Part shown: piece after piece, positions 42,315 through 51,667 of the stretch
Position numbering within the stretch: position 1 is the first letter of the stretch
Layout: every line of letters starts with the position of its first letter
Source: Nocardia kruczakiae NBRC 101016
GTDB lineage: Bacteria; Actinomycetota; Actinomycetes; Mycobacteriales; Mycobacteriaceae
Direction of reading: 5' to 3'
Length of the DNA: 64,000 nucleotides
Assembly (NCBI RefSeq): GCF_001612965.1
Contig: NZ_BDBL01000001.1
Span: 124,001-188,000, forward strand
Position numbers and translations under genes: made by a program
The notes under the pieces: model-generated
What the model saw: only the letters and a program-made list of their open reading frames with translations
Told to the model about the DNA's origin: nothing
Database searches by the model: none

Positions 42315-42379
42315 GCTCTAACCCGGCGGACCTCGGGTTCGCCGCCCTCCGGCAGCCCCGACGCACAGGGAGTAGAGCG

Positions 42380-43024
42380 CTGACCACCCCGCCCGCCCAG
42401 CTGGTCCCTCCGACCGCGCCTGCGACCCTCGTCGTTCTCGCCTCGGGCACGGGATCGCTGCTGCAATCGCTGATCGCGGCCACCGAGCGGCCGGACTATC
42501 CGGCGCGGATCGCCGCCGTGGGCGTGGACCGGACCTGCGCGGCGACCGAGCATGCGGTCCGGGCCGGCATTCCGGACTTCCGGGTGGCCCCGGCCGACCA
42601 TCCCGATCGGTCCGCCTGGGATATCGCGCTCACCGACGCGGTCGCGGCCTACGCGCCCGACCTGGTGGTGTCGGCCGGATTCATGCGCCTGTTCGGCCCG
42701 AAATTCCTGGAGCGATTCGAGGGCCGGATCATCAACACCCATCCCGCGCTGCTGCCGGCGTTCCCGGGCGCGCACGGCGTGCGCGACGCGCTGGCCTACG
42801 GCGTGCGGGTGACGGGTTCCACCGTGCATCTGGTCGACGCGGGCGTCGACACCGGACCGATCCTCGCGCAGGAGCCGGTCGTGGTGCTGCCCGGTGACGA
42901 CGAGGCGAGCTTGCACGAGCGCATCAAAGTTGTGGAGCGTCGGCTGCTGGCGGACACCGTCGCCGCCGTCGCCACGCGAGGCATTGTCTGCGACGGACGA
43001 AAGGCAGTAATCCCAGATGAGTGA
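42380..43024 (+). CDS. purN: Phosphoribosylglycinamide formyltransferase (CTG start likely)
   Basis: The product has 214 residues. [16 protein letters not shown] is the phosphate loop, and [18 protein letters not shown] and [15 protein letters not shown] are the formyl-transfer motifs. It transfers formyl from 10-formyl-THF to GAR in purine synthesis. No ATG, GTG or TTG is in frame before the phosphate loop. The only sensible start is CTG at 42380, 7 nt after a good GGAG ribosome site. GTG at 42518 would remove the phosphate loop. The stop overlaps purH by 8 nt. Confidence 0.85.
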   Translation: MTTPPAQLVPPTAPATLVVLASGTGSLLQSLIAATERPDYPARIAAVGVDRTCAATEHAVRAGIPDFRVAPADHPDRSAWDIALTDAVAAYAPDLVVSAGFMRLFGPKFLERFEGRIINTHPALLPAFPGAHGVRDALAYGVRVTGSTVHLVDAGVDTGPILAQEPVVVLPGDDEASLHERIKVVERRLLADTVAAVATRGIVCDGRKAVIPDE

Positions 43025-44636
43025 GGCCCCGGTGAGTGAGCGCAGCGAACGACCCGAAGACACGGGTGCACGCAGGGCGATCCGCAGGGCGTTGGTGAGC
43101 GTCTATGACAAAACCGGGCTCATCGAGCTGGCCACCGGACTGAACGACGCCGGTGTCGAGCTGGTGTCGACCGGTTCGACCGCCGCCCGCATCGCCGACG
43201 CCGGAATTCCGGTGACGAAGGTCGAAGACCTGACCGGCTTCCCGGAAACCCTCGACGGCCGGGTGAAGACGCTGCACCCTCGCGTGCACGCCGGCATCCT
43301 CGCCGACACCCGCAAGCAGGAGCACCTCGATCAGCTGGTGGAGCTGGGCGTCGAGGCATTCCAGCTGGTGGTGGTGAACCTGTATCCGTTCACGCAGACC
43401 GTCGCCAGCGGCGCCACCCCCGACGAATGCGTGGAGCAGATCGATATCGGCGGCCCGTCGATGGTGCGCGCCGCGGCGAAGAACCACCCCTCGGTCGCGG
43501 TCGTGGTCGACACCGGGGACTACGACGACGTGCTGACCGCGGTGCGCGGCGGCGGTTTCACCCTGGCCGAGCGAACCACGCTGGCCGCCAAGGCTTTCCA
43601 GCACACCGCGAGCTATGACGTCGCGGTCGCGAGCTGGATGACCAACGTGCTGACCGCCGAGGACACCGCGGATTCGGCCGCGGGCGGGCAGTTCCCGTCG
43701 TGGATGGGTGGCGTGTGGACCCGCGACGCGGTGCTGCGCTACGGCGAGAATCCGCATCAGGCCGCCGCGCTGTATCGCAACGACTCCGCCCCGGCCGGGC
43801 TGGCGCAGGCGAAGCAGGTGCACGGCAAGGAGATGTCGTACAACAACTACACCGATGCCGATGCCGCCTGGCGGGCCGCGTGGGACCACGCCGAACCCGC
43901 GGTGGCCATCGTGAAGCATGCCAATCCGTGCGGCATCGCGGTCGGCGCCGATATCGCCGAGGCGCACCGCAAGGCGCACGCCTGCGATCCGGTGAGCGCG
44001 TTCGGCGGTGTGATCGCGGCCAACCGCGAGGTCACCGTCGAGATGGCCGAACAGGTGGCCGAGATCTTCACCGAGGTCATCGTGGCCCCCGGCTATGCCG
44101 ACGGCGCGGTGGAGGTGCTGCAGCGCAAGAAGAACGTGCGCATCCTGATCGCCGACGAACCGCGGCGCGGCGGCGTCGAACTGCGGCCGATCAGCGGCGG
44201 CGCGCTGCTGCAGCAGACCGATATCGTCGACGCGGACGGTGACGACCCCGCCAACTGGACCCTCGCCACCGGTGAGCCGGCCGATGCCGAAACCCTCGCC
44301 GATCTCGAATTCGCTTGGCGCGCATGCCGTGCCGTGAAATCGAATGCGATTCTGCTGGCCCACGACGGCGCCTCGGTCGGTGTCGGCATGGGGCAGGTCA
44401 ACCGCGTCGACGCCGTCCATCTGGCGGTCCTGCGCGCCGGTGACCGCGCCAAGGGTTCGGTGGCGGCCTCCGACGCCTACTTCCCGTTCCCCGACGGTCC
44501 GCAGCAGCTGATCGCCGCGGGCGTGAAAGCCATTGTGCAGCCGGGTGGTTCGGTGCGCGACCAGCTGACCATCGACGCCTGCCGGGAGGCCGGCGTGACG
44601 ATGTATCTCACCGGGGCGCGCCACTTCGCGCACTGA
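43017..44636 (+). CDS. purH: Bifunctional AICAR formyltransferase/IMP cyclohydrolase
   Basis: The product has 539 residues. The N-terminal IMP cyclohydrolase half has [18 protein letters not shown] and [19 protein letters not shown]. The C-terminal AICAR transformylase half has [25 protein letters not shown] and the [19 protein letters not shown] signature. It catalyses the last two steps of IMP synthesis. It is translationally coupled to purN by overlap. A terminator follows. Confidence 0.95.
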   Translation: MSEAPVSERSERPEDTGARRAIRRALVSVYDKTGLIELATGLNDAGVELVSTGSTAARIADAGIPVTKVEDLTGFPETLDGRVKTLHPRVHAGILADTRKQEHLDQLVELGVEAFQLVVVNLYPFTQTVASGATPDECVEQIDIGGPSMVRAAAKNHPSVAVVVDTGDYDDVLTAVRGGGFTLAERTTLAAKAFQHTASYDVAVASWMTNVLTAEDTADSAAGGQFPSWMGGVWTRDAVLRYGENPHQAAALYRNDSAPAGLAQAKQVHGKEMSYNNYTDADAAWRAAWDHAEPAVAIVKHANPCGIAVGADIAEAHRKAHACDPVSAFGGVIAANREVTVEMAEQVAEIFTEVIVAPGYADGAVEVLQRKKNVRILIADEPRRGGVELRPISGGALLQQTDIVDADGDDPANWTLATGEPADAETLADLEFAWRACRAVKSNAILLAHDGASVGVGMGQVNRVDAVHLAVLRAGDRAKGSVAASDAYFPFPDGPQQLIAAGVKAIVQPGGSVRDQLTIDACREAGVTMYLTGARHFAH

Positions 44637-44650
44637 TCGAGTAACCACCG

Positions 44651-44694
44651 ACGTCGCCGCCCGCTGGTGCCTCCAGCGGGCGGCGACGTTGTTC
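44651..44694 (+). terminator. Intrinsic terminator after purH
   Basis: ACGTCGCCGCCCGCTGG pairs with CCAGCGGGCGGCGACGT (17 bp) over a 5-nt loop, followed by TGTTC. It separates the purNH operon from the convergent lipoprotein gene and may serve both. Confidence 0.85.
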
Positions 44695-44719
44695 GAGGGT
44701 GCGGTTGCCGGCCCGCGAA

Positions 44720-45181
44720 TCAGTTCGCGCTCAGCACTTTCCGGTCGCCCAGGGGCTTCTTCAGCGGGAGCTCCAGCGTGCCGAAGACGGCGATCATGGT
44801 GCACATGCGCCCGGCAGCCTCGGGCAGCGTGCCGGCCTTCAGGGCGACGGTGACGGTGGTGTCGGTTTCGGTGGTGGACGCGTCCACGCCATAGCACTCC
44901 GGCGAGCCGATCTGGAAGTTCACCGCGATACGGTCGGGGGCCACCCGGCTCCAGCTGTCGAACGGCAACGGGTGCGGATTGGTGATCGTCGAGTTGGCGG
45001 TGAACATCCGGCCGGGTTGCGGCGGATTCTGCTCGGTCGGCGTGCTGACCGCGGCCGTGGTCGTATTCCCTTGTGCCCCACCGTTGTCGGAGTTCCCGCA
45101 TGCGGTGACCAGCAGGGCCGGTAGTGCGAGTAGGGCGAGTGCCGCCGCTGCGATGCGGCGTCGTCCGGGGATGGAGTCCAT
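44720..45181 (-). CDS. Secreted lipoprotein, unknown function
   Basis: The product has 153 residues. The signal peptide is RRRIAAAALALLALPALLVTAC with a lipobox LVTAC at about residue 26-30, so it is a lipoprotein anchored outside the membrane. After a Thr/Asn/Gln-rich linker the mature part has Cys at about 104 and 139, which may pair. It resembles small mycobacterial/nocardial lipoproteins of unknown role. ATG at 45181 has AGGGTGAG upstream. It is convergent with purH. Confidence 0.8.
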   Translation of the reverse strand: MDSIPGRRRIAAAALALLALPALLVTACGNSDNGGAQGNTTTAAVSTPTEQNPPQPGRMFTANSTITNPHPLPFDSWSRVAPDRIAVNFQIGSPECYGVDASTTETDTTVTVALKAGTLPEAAGRMCTMIAVFGTLELPLKKPLGDRKVLSAN

Positions 45182-45246
45182 GGGGCTCACCCTATCTGCG
45201 GCGATGCGGTGGCTGTGATGCGATCCATTCCGTGACCGGAAACGGC

Positions 45247-45280
45247 GAACGCCCCCGGTGCCGCGGCACCGGGGGCGTTC
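45247..45280 (-). terminator. Hairpin downstream of rpsR
   Basis: GAACGCCCCCGGTGCCG and CGGCACCGGGGGCGTTC form a perfect 17-bp inverted repeat. It lies 12 nt after the rpsR stop on the minus strand and ends the ribosomal-protein operon, perhaps also shielding the lipoprotein gene. Confidence 0.8.
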
Positions 45281-45291
45281 GTTGATCATCG

Positions 45292-45546
45292 CTACCTACT
45301 GGTGAACGGCAGCAGCGCCATCTCGCGGGCGTTCTTCACCGCGACCGCCACCTGCCGCTGCTGCTGCGGGGTGAGCCCGGTGACGCGGCGGCTGCGGATC
45401 TTGCCGCGGTCGGAGATGAACGTGCGCAGCAGGTTCACATCCTTGTAGTCGACGGTCTCGACGCCGGCCGCGATCAGCGGATTCTTCTTGGGCCGCCGGG
45501 CCTGTTCGGCGCGGATGCGCTTCGACGGTGCTCGCTTGACTGCCAT
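45292..45546 (-). CDS. rpsR: Ribosomal protein bS18, zinc-independent paralogue
   Basis: The product has 84 residues starting [15 protein letters not shown]. It has the S18 pattern ([19 protein letters not shown], then [20 protein letters not shown]). No CxxC is present, so this is the C-minus paralogue made when zinc is low. The ATG at 45546 has AAAGGA at 8 nt. It is the last gene of the operon rpmB-rpmG-rpsN-rpsR. Confidence 0.9.
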   Translation of the reverse strand: MAVKRAPSKRIRAEQARRPKKNPLIAAGVETVDYKDVNLLRTFISDRGKIRSRRVTGLTPQQQRQVAVAVKNAREMALLPFTSR

Positions 45547-45643
45547 GTGGGCCATCCTTTCTCGGCGTGAGCTCTGGTCCTACGCTGTCGCGCGGGCGCC
45601 CCGACCGCTCCTGCCGGTTCCTTCCGACGAGATCTGCGATGGT

Positions 45644-45949
45644 CTACCAACTCGATTTGTGTACACCGGGCAGCTCCCCTCGGTGGGCCAGCTCGCGCAC
45701 ACGTACCCGGGATAGTCCGAACTTGCGGAGATGGCCGCGGGGGCGGCCATCGGTGGCGTCCCGATTGCGCAATCGTACCGGACTGGCGTCGCGCGGCAGT
45801 CGCTGCAGCGCGAGCTGTGCCGCCGCCCGGCGATCGTCGGCGGTGGCCGGATCGCGGATCAACTCCTTGAGCTCGGCCCGGCGTTCGGCGTAGCGGGCCA
45901 CGACAGCGCGGCGTTGCTCGTTGCGGGCGATCTTGGATTTCTTCGCCAT
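45644..45949 (-). CDS. rpsN: Ribosomal protein uS14, zinc-independent long form
   Basis: The product has 101 residues, the long S14 form: [20 protein letters not shown], then [20 protein letters not shown]. The short zinc form has CxxC; this one has none. The ATG at 45949 follows GAGGAG and shares its last base with the rpmG stop. It is part of the Zur-controlled cluster. Confidence 0.92.
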   Translation of the reverse strand: MAKKSKIARNEQRRAVVARYAERRAELKELIRDPATADDRRAAAQLALQRLPRDASPVRLRNRDATDGRPRGHLRKFGLSRVRVRELAHRGELPGVHKSSW

Positions 45950-46116
45950 CACCGCTCCTCGCGGAAGTCGACGTGCCGGCGCAGCAGCGGATCGTATTTG
46001 CGCAGCACCATGCGGTCGGGGTCGTTGCGGCGGTTCTTGCGGGTGACGTAGGTGTAGCCGGTCCCGGCCGTCGACCGCAGTTTCACGATGGGTCGAATCT
46101 CATTGCTGCGGGCCAT
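45949..46116 (-). CDS. rpmG: Ribosomal protein bL33, zinc-independent
   Basis: The product has 55 residues: [20 protein letters not shown], then [22 protein letters not shown]. It lacks the two CxxC pairs of zinc bL33. The start overlaps the rpmB stop (ATGA type) and the stop overlaps the rpsN start, so translation is coupled. The gene is short and easily missed. Confidence 0.92.
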   Translation of the reverse strand: MARSNEIRPIVKLRSTAGTGYTYVTRKNRRNDPDRMVLRKYDPLLRRHVDFREER

Positions 46117-46352
46117 CAAACCTTCTCCCCACGCGCCCGGATACGAGCCACGACCGCTTCGATCCCGTCGCGGTCGATGGTCTTGATGCCCTTGGCCGAG
46201 ACGCGCAGCGTGATGCGGCGGCCCTCGCTGGGCAGGAAGTAGGTCTTGCGCTGGATGTTCGGGTCCCAGCGCCGGTTGGTCCGGACGTGGGAGTGCGAGA
46301 CGGACTTACCGAAGCCCGGCTTGCGACCGGTGACCTGGCAGTGGGCCGACAT
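46116..46352 (-). CDS. rpmB: Ribosomal protein bL28, zinc-independent
   Basis: The product has 78 residues: [20 protein letters not shown], then [20 protein letters not shown]. It has one Cys and no CxxC pairs, so it is the C-minus paralogue. It is the first gene of the minus-strand operon. The ATG at 46352 is preceded by a Zur box within 27 nt. Confidence 0.92.
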   Translation of the reverse strand: MSAHCQVTGRKPGFGKSVSHSHVRTNRRWDPNIQRKTYFLPSEGRRITLRVSAKGIKTIDRDGIEAVVARIRARGEKV

Positions 46353-46364
46353 GGGGCTCCTTTC

Positions 46365-46379
46365 TGAAAATCATTTTCG
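46365..46379. promoter_or_regulatory. Zur box for the rpmB operon
   Basis: TGAAAATCATTTTCG is nearly identical to the actinobacterial Zur consensus TGAAAATCATTTTCA. It lies 13 nt upstream of rpmB, in the leader or promoter. Confidence 0.85.
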
Positions 46380-46419
46380 ACAACGGTCGCCGCAGACTGT
46401 ACCGTGTGGCTGGAGCAAA

Positions 46420-46434
46420 TGACAATCATTATCG
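46420..46434. promoter_or_regulatory. Zur box for the mrf/rpmE/rpmF operon
   Basis: TGACAATCATTATCG is a second Zur-type site 12 nt before the GTP-binding protein gene. Together with the site at 46365 it allows separate zinc control of the two divergent operons. Confidence 0.8.
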
Positions 46435-46446
46435 AAAGGGGTTCCG

Positions 46447-47751
46447 GTGCTGTCACATCCCGACCGCCGCACGCCCGTCGTGCTGCTGGCGGGCTTCCAG
46501 GGGCCGGTCGCGGACGGTATGGATCACCTCGCGCGACTGCTGGGCTCGGCGCCCGGCACCGTCGTCGTGCGACACGATCTGAGCTCACTGCCCGAGGGTG
46601 TGGTGCGCCGCCGGGTGCACCTCGACGGCCGGGAGACGGCGAGCGTGCACGAACTCGCGCACGGCTGCGTCTCCTGCACGCTGCGCGCCGATCTGCTGCC
46701 GCTGCTGTGCCGGTTGGCGGCACGAGATTCGGTGCACCGCATCGTGATCGCGCTCGATCCGGCCTTCGAGGCGGAAGCCGTATGTCATGCGATCGGCAAC
46801 GTGCCCGTGGTCGACCTGGTGGGTCGCGTCGACGGGCCCGCCGCCCGCGATGTGCGGATCGAGGCGGTCGTGACCGGGCTCGACGCCCGCAGCTGGCTGC
46901 CGGACGCGCTGAGCGACGAGACGATCGACGAACGGGCGGGCGGCCCCGGTGACGACGACCGGACGGTGGCGCAACTCGCCGTCGGACAGGTCGAATTCGC
47001 CGACGCCCTCGTGGTTTTCGGTACGGACCAGGTGGGCGACGGTGAGCGCGACGTGCTGCGGTCGGTCGTGGATCGGCTGGTGCCGCGGGCTCCGTCGATC
47101 TGGGTCGGCGACGGGCGGGATATCGCCGCGGCGCGCATCGAGATGTTGCTCGACCGCATTCCGGCCGATTCCCGGCGCGGCCGCATCTTCGACGCGCACG
47201 CACCGTTGTTGCGCGGCCGGCCACCGCTGACGGAGGAGCACGGTGTGGCGTTGATCGAATTCGCCACCGATCGCCCGTTCCATCCGACCCGCCTGCACGA
47301 GGCGATGGATGTGCTGTTCGACGGCGTGGTCACCGCGCGCGGACGCATCTGGCTGGCGACTCAGCCCGAGCGCGTGGTGTGGCTGGAATCCGCCGGTGGG
47401 GGAGTGCGGGTCGGTGACGCCGGAACCTGGCTGGCGGCGATGAGTCCCGCGGAACGGGAATCGGTCGACCCCGATCGGCGGGCACTGGCGGCGCTGCGCT
47501 GGGACGAGCACTTCGGTGATCGCGACATCTCGATGGTGATCCTCACCTGCGGCGCGGATCCGGACGACATCCGCACCGCACTGCACTGGGCACTGCTCGA
47601 CGAGGCCGAGATGATCCTGCTGCGCAACGCGCCGGATCTGGTCGCGCACTGGGCCGATCCGTTCGGCGAATTCCACGAGGACCCCTGCGAGACAACCGAA
47701 TCCGACAACTCAGGCGGCCGCGGCGTCGAATCCCGGCCGAACGAAAGGTAG
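46447..47751 (+). CDS. mrf: CobW/COG0523-type protein, mycobacterial Mrf-like ribosome hibernation factor
   Basis: The product has 434 residues. The N-terminal region is [20 protein letters not shown], where COG0523 GTPases have a GxxGxGKT P-loop; here the GKT is missing. [13 protein letters not shown] is the conserved metal motif, with CxxC in place of CxCC. The C-terminal CobW domain starts near [20 protein letters not shown]. The place beside zinc-free ribosomal protein genes and a Zur box matches the mycobacterial Mrf gene (recruits Mpy to C-minus ribosomes). GTG at 46447 is the start. Confidence 0.78.
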   Translation: MLSHPDRRTPVVLLAGFQGPVADGMDHLARLLGSAPGTVVVRHDLSSLPEGVVRRRVHLDGRETASVHELAHGCVSCTLRADLLPLLCRLAARDSVHRIVIALDPAFEAEAVCHAIGNVPVVDLVGRVDGPAARDVRIEAVVTGLDARSWLPDALSDETIDERAGGPGDDDRTVAQLAVGQVEFADALVVFGTDQVGDGERDVLRSVVDRLVPRAPSIWVGDGRDIAAARIEMLLDRIPADSRRGRIFDAHAPLLRGRPPLTEEHGVALIEFATDRPFHPTRLHEAMDVLFDGVVTARGRIWLATQPERVVWLESAGGGVRVGDAGTWLAAMSPAERESVDPDRRALAALRWDEHFGDRDISMVILTCGADPDDIRTALHWALLDEAEMILLRNAPDLVAHWADPFGEFHEDPCETTESDNSGGRGVESRPNER

Positions 47752-47755
47752 GGCG

Positions 47756-48034
47756 ATGAAATCAGGGATTCATCCGGAGTACCACCCGGTGGTCTTCGAG
47801 GATGTGAGCACGGGCAAACGCTTTCTCACCCGATCGACGGCGACGAGCACCCGCACCGTCGAATGGTCCGACGGCAACAGCTATCCGCTGATCACCGTCG
47901 ACGTCACCGCGGACTCCCACCCGTTCTGGACCGGGGCGCATCGCGTCCTCGACACCCAGGGCCGGGTGGAGAAATTCGAGCGCAGATACGGCAGGCGCAC
48001 ACCGCGTCCCGCTGCTGTGCGAGGGGAGAACTGA
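47756..48034 (+). CDS. rpmE2: Ribosomal protein bL31, type B (zinc-independent)
   Basis: The product has 92 residues: [20 protein letters not shown], then [20 protein letters not shown]. Type B L31 has no zinc-binding Cys, as here. The ATG at 47756 is 4 nt after the upstream stop. It belongs to the plus-strand Zur operon. Confidence 0.93.
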   Translation: MKSGIHPEYHPVVFEDVSTGKRFLTRSTATSTRTVEWSDGNSYPLITVDVTADSHPFWTGAHRVLDTQGRVEKFERRYGRRTPRPAAVRGEN

Positions 48035-48035
48035 G

Positions 48036-48209
48036 ATGGCGGTGCCGAAGCGACGACTGTCGCGCGCCAACACCCACAGCCGGCGTTCGAACTGGAAGGC
48101 GACTCCTCCCGACCTGGTGCCGGTCAGCGTCGGGGGCGTCGTCCACAAGATCCCGCGCCGACTCGTCACCGCCGTCCGACGTGGCCTGATCGACCCGACC
48201 CGGCTGTAG
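48036..48209 (+). CDS. rpmF: Ribosomal protein bL32, zinc-independent
   Basis: The product has 57 residues: [20 protein letters not shown], then [20 protein letters not shown]. No CxxC pairs remain. The ATG is 1 nt after the rpmE2 stop, with GAGGGGAGA as ribosome site. This short gene completes the set of six C-minus paralogues. Confidence 0.92.
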   Translation: MAVPKRRLSRANTHSRRSNWKATPPDLVPVSVGGVVHKIPRRLVTAVRRGLIDPTRL

Positions 48210-48426
48210 GACACGGGTTTCGGTCGAAAATATGTGGCGTTTGCCTGAATCGAGCGACCGATCGGTTATCGAATAAATCGGAGCCAGCAGGGGTATCGGT
48301 GTCATCGGGCTTGCGAGGCGGTAGCTGGAATGTGAATCGCCAACTGCTGGTTGGTTTTTGGCGCCGGAAAAAGTCCAGCGGAATTGCTGTTTTCCTGAGA
48401 CGCCCCCGGTACCCTCGTGGCTGAGG

Positions 48427-48456
48427 GCGGGTTCTCCTGGCAACAGGAGAACCCGC
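48427..48456. terminator. Hairpin between rpmF and the hypothetical gene
   Basis: GCGGGTTCTCCTG pairs with CAGGAGAACCCGC over a GCAA loop. It lies 22 nt downstream of the minus-strand gene at 48479, with no T tract on either side, and may act as a bidirectional stop. Confidence 0.6.
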
Positions 48457-48478
48457 TCATCGCCACTTTCAGGGCCGT

Positions 48479-48946
48479 TCACTCATGTCGCGCGGAAGGT
48501 GACCGCGCTTCCAACGCTCGCTGTCCGGGCTGCGGCGCATCGTCCGGCTTCGGTCGCAAGGCCTCGAGCAACGACTCCCAGCGTGCGATCTGCTCACCGA
48601 TCACCGCCGCCGGATTCTCCAGCAGGGCGGCCACCAGCGACAGCGGCCACGGCAGTTCGGTCGCCGGCGGCGCCTGCCGGGTCAGTTCCAGCACTGTCGT
48701 CTCCAGATCGGCGATCTCGGTCCGCAACTCGGCGATCTGCCGCAGGGCGGTGCCCAGCGCCTCGACGACCGTCCGTTCCGATATGGCGCCGCCGTCCGTG
48801 CCGTCGTCGTCGCCCAGCTGGGGCCAGCCCGCCAAACCGGGACCGCGCAGCTGCACCTGTACATCGCGCAATATCGCTTCCTGCTCCGGAGTCACATCCG
48901 GTACCTTCCTCATCGCTCCCGCCGCGGGCCGAAATGCCTGCTCCAC
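48479..48946 (-). CDS. Hypothetical protein with coiled-coil-like centre
   Basis: The product has 155 residues. It has a helical centre (VVEALGTALRQIAELRTEIA, DLETTVLELTR) likely to form a coiled coil, then PWPLSLVAALLENPAAVIG and a polar tail. No signal peptide or catalytic motif is seen. GTG at 48946 is the longest start; ATG at 48913 (MRKVPDVTPEQ) has a GGGAG nearby and may be used. I cannot assign a function. Confidence 0.55.
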   Translation of the reverse strand: MEQAFRPAAGAMRKVPDVTPEQEAILRDVQVQLRGPGLAGWPQLGDDDGTDGGAISERTVVEALGTALRQIAELRTEIADLETTVLELTRQAPPATELPWPLSLVAALLENPAAVIGEQIARWESLLEALRPKPDDAPQPGQRALEARSPSARHE

Positions 48947-49286
48947 ACTGTAATTCGCGGAGCTCCTCCGGTGTGCCCCGAGATCGGGGCGGTGACGCCC
49001 AGCAGAGCGGTTCCCGTGCGGATGCCGGTCGGCCGGCGGGCGCCGTGTATCGGGGGCCGGAGACGTCGGCGCGCGGGCGGCTGCGCGTTTGCCGACCCTG
49101 GCTCAGCCGCCGGAAAATGTCCGAATTTTCAGTTTATTAACATTCCTGGCATCTTCTTGGCGGCTTATTAACGGCCTTTGTTACGTGTTCGTAATGGGTG
49201 CACGACAGCCTGTCTAAGGGTTTCGATTTCGAGCTCAGGCGCCAGGGTATCGGCGCCGCAAACTGCTGAAGAAAGTGTATGAGGGA
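48947..49286. other. Intergenic before a secreted protein gene
   Basis: About 340 bp with an AT-rich stretch at 49115-49200, likely including the promoter of the gene at 49287. GGCGCC recurs at 49233 and 49250 as a short hairpin. No RNA gene is recognised. Confidence 0.5.
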
Positions 49287-49937
49287 ATGAAGCTCAGGAA
49301 GTTCGCCGCAACATCGGCTCTGGTCATCGCTGCTCTTGGGATCTCCACCGGCACCGCATTCGCAGCTCCGGCTCCGGCCGCCAACCCCGACATTCATTAC
49401 ACGGCAAACGTTGTCGACAAATCCGTTGTGGTGAAGACGGACGCGGGGTCGCTGACGACCGAAGGCAACGAGTTCCAGGTCCGCGACAACCAGGGCAAGG
49501 TGGTAGCCGGATTTCCGCTGAGCTATCAGCACGACGGTCTGGAGTTCCCGATCGCCGCGCAGATCGACGGTAACCAGGCCACCCTGGTGCCGAGCACCGA
49601 CCGCGCCGCCGCTCACCCGGCGCCGATGCTGCACGATGTGGCCAGCCGTTCGGATCTCGACGCGGCCAACCAGAGTGCGATCAACGAGCTCGGTATCGCC
49701 ACCAGCATCGGCACCCTCGTCGGCACCGCGATCGGCCTGGCCGGCGGTTGTGCGCTCGGTGCCGTCCTCGGCACCCCGTTCCTTGTCGTCCCGGGCTGGA
49801 TCGGCGGCTGCCTGACCGGTGCCGCCCTGGGCGCCCCGCTGGGTGCCGCGGCCGGTCTGGTCGGCGTCGGCGGCATCTCCGGCGTGCTCGTCGCGATCGA
49901 GTACTTCAACCGGATCAACGCGCCCGCCGAAGGGTAA
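49287..49937 (+). CDS. Secreted Nocardia-type protein with Gly/Ala-rich hydrophobic tail
   Basis: The product has 216 residues. The signal peptide is KLRKFAATSALVIAALGISTG ending AFA-AP. The mature part has a polar domain (TANVVDKSVVVKTDAGSLTT) and then a Gly-rich hydrophobic region (GTLVGTAIGLAGGCALGAVL, and GGCLTGAALGAPLGAAAG) with two Cys. The pattern suits an exported or membrane-inserted small protein common in Nocardia with unknown role. The ATG at 49287 has GAGGGA. A palindromic terminator follows. Confidence 0.75.
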   Translation: MKLRKFAATSALVIAALGISTGTAFAAPAPAANPDIHYTANVVDKSVVVKTDAGSLTTEGNEFQVRDNQGKVVAGFPLSYQHDGLEFPIAAQIDGNQATLVPSTDRAAAHPAPMLHDVASRSDLDAANQSAINELGIATSIGTLVGTAIGLAGGCALGAVLGTPFLVVPGWIGGCLTGAALGAPLGAAAGLVGVGGISGVLVAIEYFNRINAPAEG

Positions 49938-49956
49938 TCACCAGTAGCGCAACGCG

Positions 49957-49986
49957 ATCGGGGCGGGCCGTACGGCCCGCCCCGAT
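49957..49986. terminator. Bidirectional terminator between convergent genes
   Basis: ATCGGGGCGGGCCG and CGGCCCGCCCCGAT flank a central TA (14-bp arms). It lies 20 nt after the secreted protein gene and 36 nt after the MHYT-like gene on the other strand. Confidence 0.75.
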
Positions 49987-50021
49987 TCTCGTCTGTGCGC
50001 GGCCCGGCGCCGCGAATCCGC

Positions 50022-50849
50022 TCAGCTCACCGGCTGCGGTGCCCGAGCCGCCGGGCGCGCCTTCCCGGCCGGCGAAGCGGTCTGTCCGGCAGGAGAATTC
50101 GCCGCCTGTGCCAACTGCCGCGAGCGGGTGGTTCCGGTGCGGTCGGGGGCGACCAGCACGGCGGTGATCGGGACCGCCAACGACAGCGTCCCCATCACGA
50201 ACACCGGCACGAAGAGGGTGAACAGATCGTCGCCGTCGGGCTGGCCGACCGCGGTGTCGAGATGTACGTGCACCCCGGCCTGGCCGAGGTAGTGGATCGC
50301 GGTGACCGCCAGCGCATACAGTGCGGCCGCCCCGGCCAGTGGCAGCATCGCGTGGAAACGGGTGGTGGCCCACAGCACACCGATCGAGGCCGCGACGGCC
50401 AGCGCCCCCGCGCTCAGCGACATCCAGATGTTCACGTCGACCGATCCCTGCACGCGGATCGCGCCCATGGCGAGCAGGTGCATGATGCCGATGCCGATAC
50501 CCATCACCACGCCGCCGGTGATCACCCGCACCAGCGTGCTCACCTTGCCCGTGATCACCAGGCCGGCCAGGACCGCCGCCACCGCGACGGCCGTCGCCAC
50601 CACCATCCGGGCGATGTCGTAGCGGATCTCACCGGCCGACACCCCGACACCGAGCATGGTGACGTACACCGCCAGCCAGGTGCCGACGCCGCCGATGGAC
50701 ACTGCCGCCGCGGTGAGCCACACCAACCGGAACCGCGCGGTGACCGAGAGCGTCGACTGGCGAACACAGGCCAGTCCGACGACCGCGCCGGCCGCGGAAA
50801 CCCCGAGTGCCAGGCCCAGCACCCAGTACCCCATGGTGAAGTAGTTCAT
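50022..50849 (-). CDS. MHYT-domain-like integral membrane protein
   Basis: The product has 275 residues with about seven membrane helices (for example VLGLALGVSAAGAVVGLACV, and ALYALAVTAIHYLGQAG). MHLLAMGAI and IHYLGQAGVHVHL resemble the MHYT repeats (Met-His in helices, thought to bind a metal or sense gas), but the MHYT tetrad is not exact. The C-terminus is basic and Ala-rich. It starts 23 nt after the cvnD stop and so is the last gene of the conservon operon. Confidence 0.7.
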   Translation of the reverse strand: MNYFTMGYWVLGLALGVSAAGAVVGLACVRQSTLSVTARFRLVWLTAAAVSIGGVGTWLAVYVTMLGVGVSAGEIRYDIARMVVATAVAVAAVLAGLVITGKVSTLVRVITGGVVMGIGIGIMHLLAMGAIRVQGSVDVNIWMSLSAGALAVAASIGVLWATTRFHAMLPLAGAAALYALAVTAIHYLGQAGVHVHLDTAVGQPDGDDLFTLFVPVFVMGTLSLAVPITAVLVAPDRTGTTRSRQLAQAANSPAGQTASPAGKARPAARAPQPVS

Positions 50850-50872
50850 CGCTTCCCCTCAGCTCGCACCGC

Positions 50873-51667
50873 TCAGCTCTGTCCCACCGTCGCGTGGGTG
50901 GCGGTCAACCGCGCGATCGCGTATTCGGTGACCGCGGCGAGCGCCCGTCGAACCTCCCCGGCGTCCCGGGCGTCGATATCGACCACCGGCACGCCCTCGC
51001 GGATCGACAGCGCCTCCCGCAGTTCCGCGACCGGGAAACGCGGTGCGCTCGGAAACCTGTTGACCGCCACCAGGAATGGCAGCCCGCGCGCCTCGAAGAA
51101 GTCGACCGCGGCGAAGCTGTCCTCGATCCGGCGCGTGTCGACCAGCACGACGGCGCCGATCGCACCGCGGATCAGGTCGTCCCACATGAACCAGAATCGG
51201 CGCTGCCCGGGCGTGCCGAACAGGTACAGCGTCAGGTTGCCGGGCAGGATGATGCGGCCGAAATCCATGGCCACCGTGGTGGTTTCCTTGCCCGGGGTGG
51301 CGGACAGGTCGTCGATGCCGTCGGATACGCCGGTCACCATGGCCTCGGTGCGCAGCGGCACGATCTCCGAGACCGCACCGACGAAAGTGGTCTTCCCGGC
51401 GCCGAACCCACCCGCGACCACGATCTTGGTCGAGGCGGTGCGGCTGTCGAGCTCCGGGTGGGGCGGCATCGGAGCCGTCGAGTTCTGAAAGTGCATGGGG
51501 GGATTCTGGTATGGAAGCGGCGGTTGCGGGTGCGAGCCCGGGGAATTGGGTCCGAGCGGTCCGATCTGCGCGGAATCGGGCTGCGGCGCGGGCGGATACC
51601 GCTCGGCCGTCGAGGGTGCCCCGGCGGGCCGGGGCGGTGCCGCGGTATCAAAGGGCACGGAGTCCAC
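50873..51667 (-). CDS. Conservon GTPase (CvnD-like)
   Basis: The product has 264 residues. After a Pro-rich N-terminus the Ras-like domain shows GGFGAGKTTFVGAVSE (P-loop), FGTPGQRRFWFMW and FLVAVNRFP (NKxD-like). CvnD proteins cycle with the CvnA kinase and CvnB roadblock protein in actinobacterial sensing. The GTG start at 51667 overlaps the end of cvnC by 20 nt. Confidence 0.88.
   Translation of the reverse strand: MDSVPFDTAAPPRPAGAPSTAERYPPAPQPDSAQIGPLGPNSPGSHPQPPLPYQNPPMHFQNSTAPMPPHPELDSRTASTKIVVAGGFGAGKTTFVGAVSEIVPLRTEAMVTGVSDGIDDLSATPGKETTTVAMDFGRIILPGNLTLYLFGTPGQRRFWFMWDDLIRGAIGAVVLVDTRRIEDSFAAVDFFEARGLPFLVAVNRFPSAPRFPVAELREALSIREGVPVVDIDARDAGEVRRALAAVTEYAIARLTATHATVGQS

Noticed and set aside
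42518..43024. Shorter purN starting at GTG 42518
   Set aside because: It would remove the phosphate-binding loop needed by the enzyme.
42924..45101. 725-codon minus-strand frame opposite purH
   Set aside because: Shadow frame; purH on the plus strand is certain.
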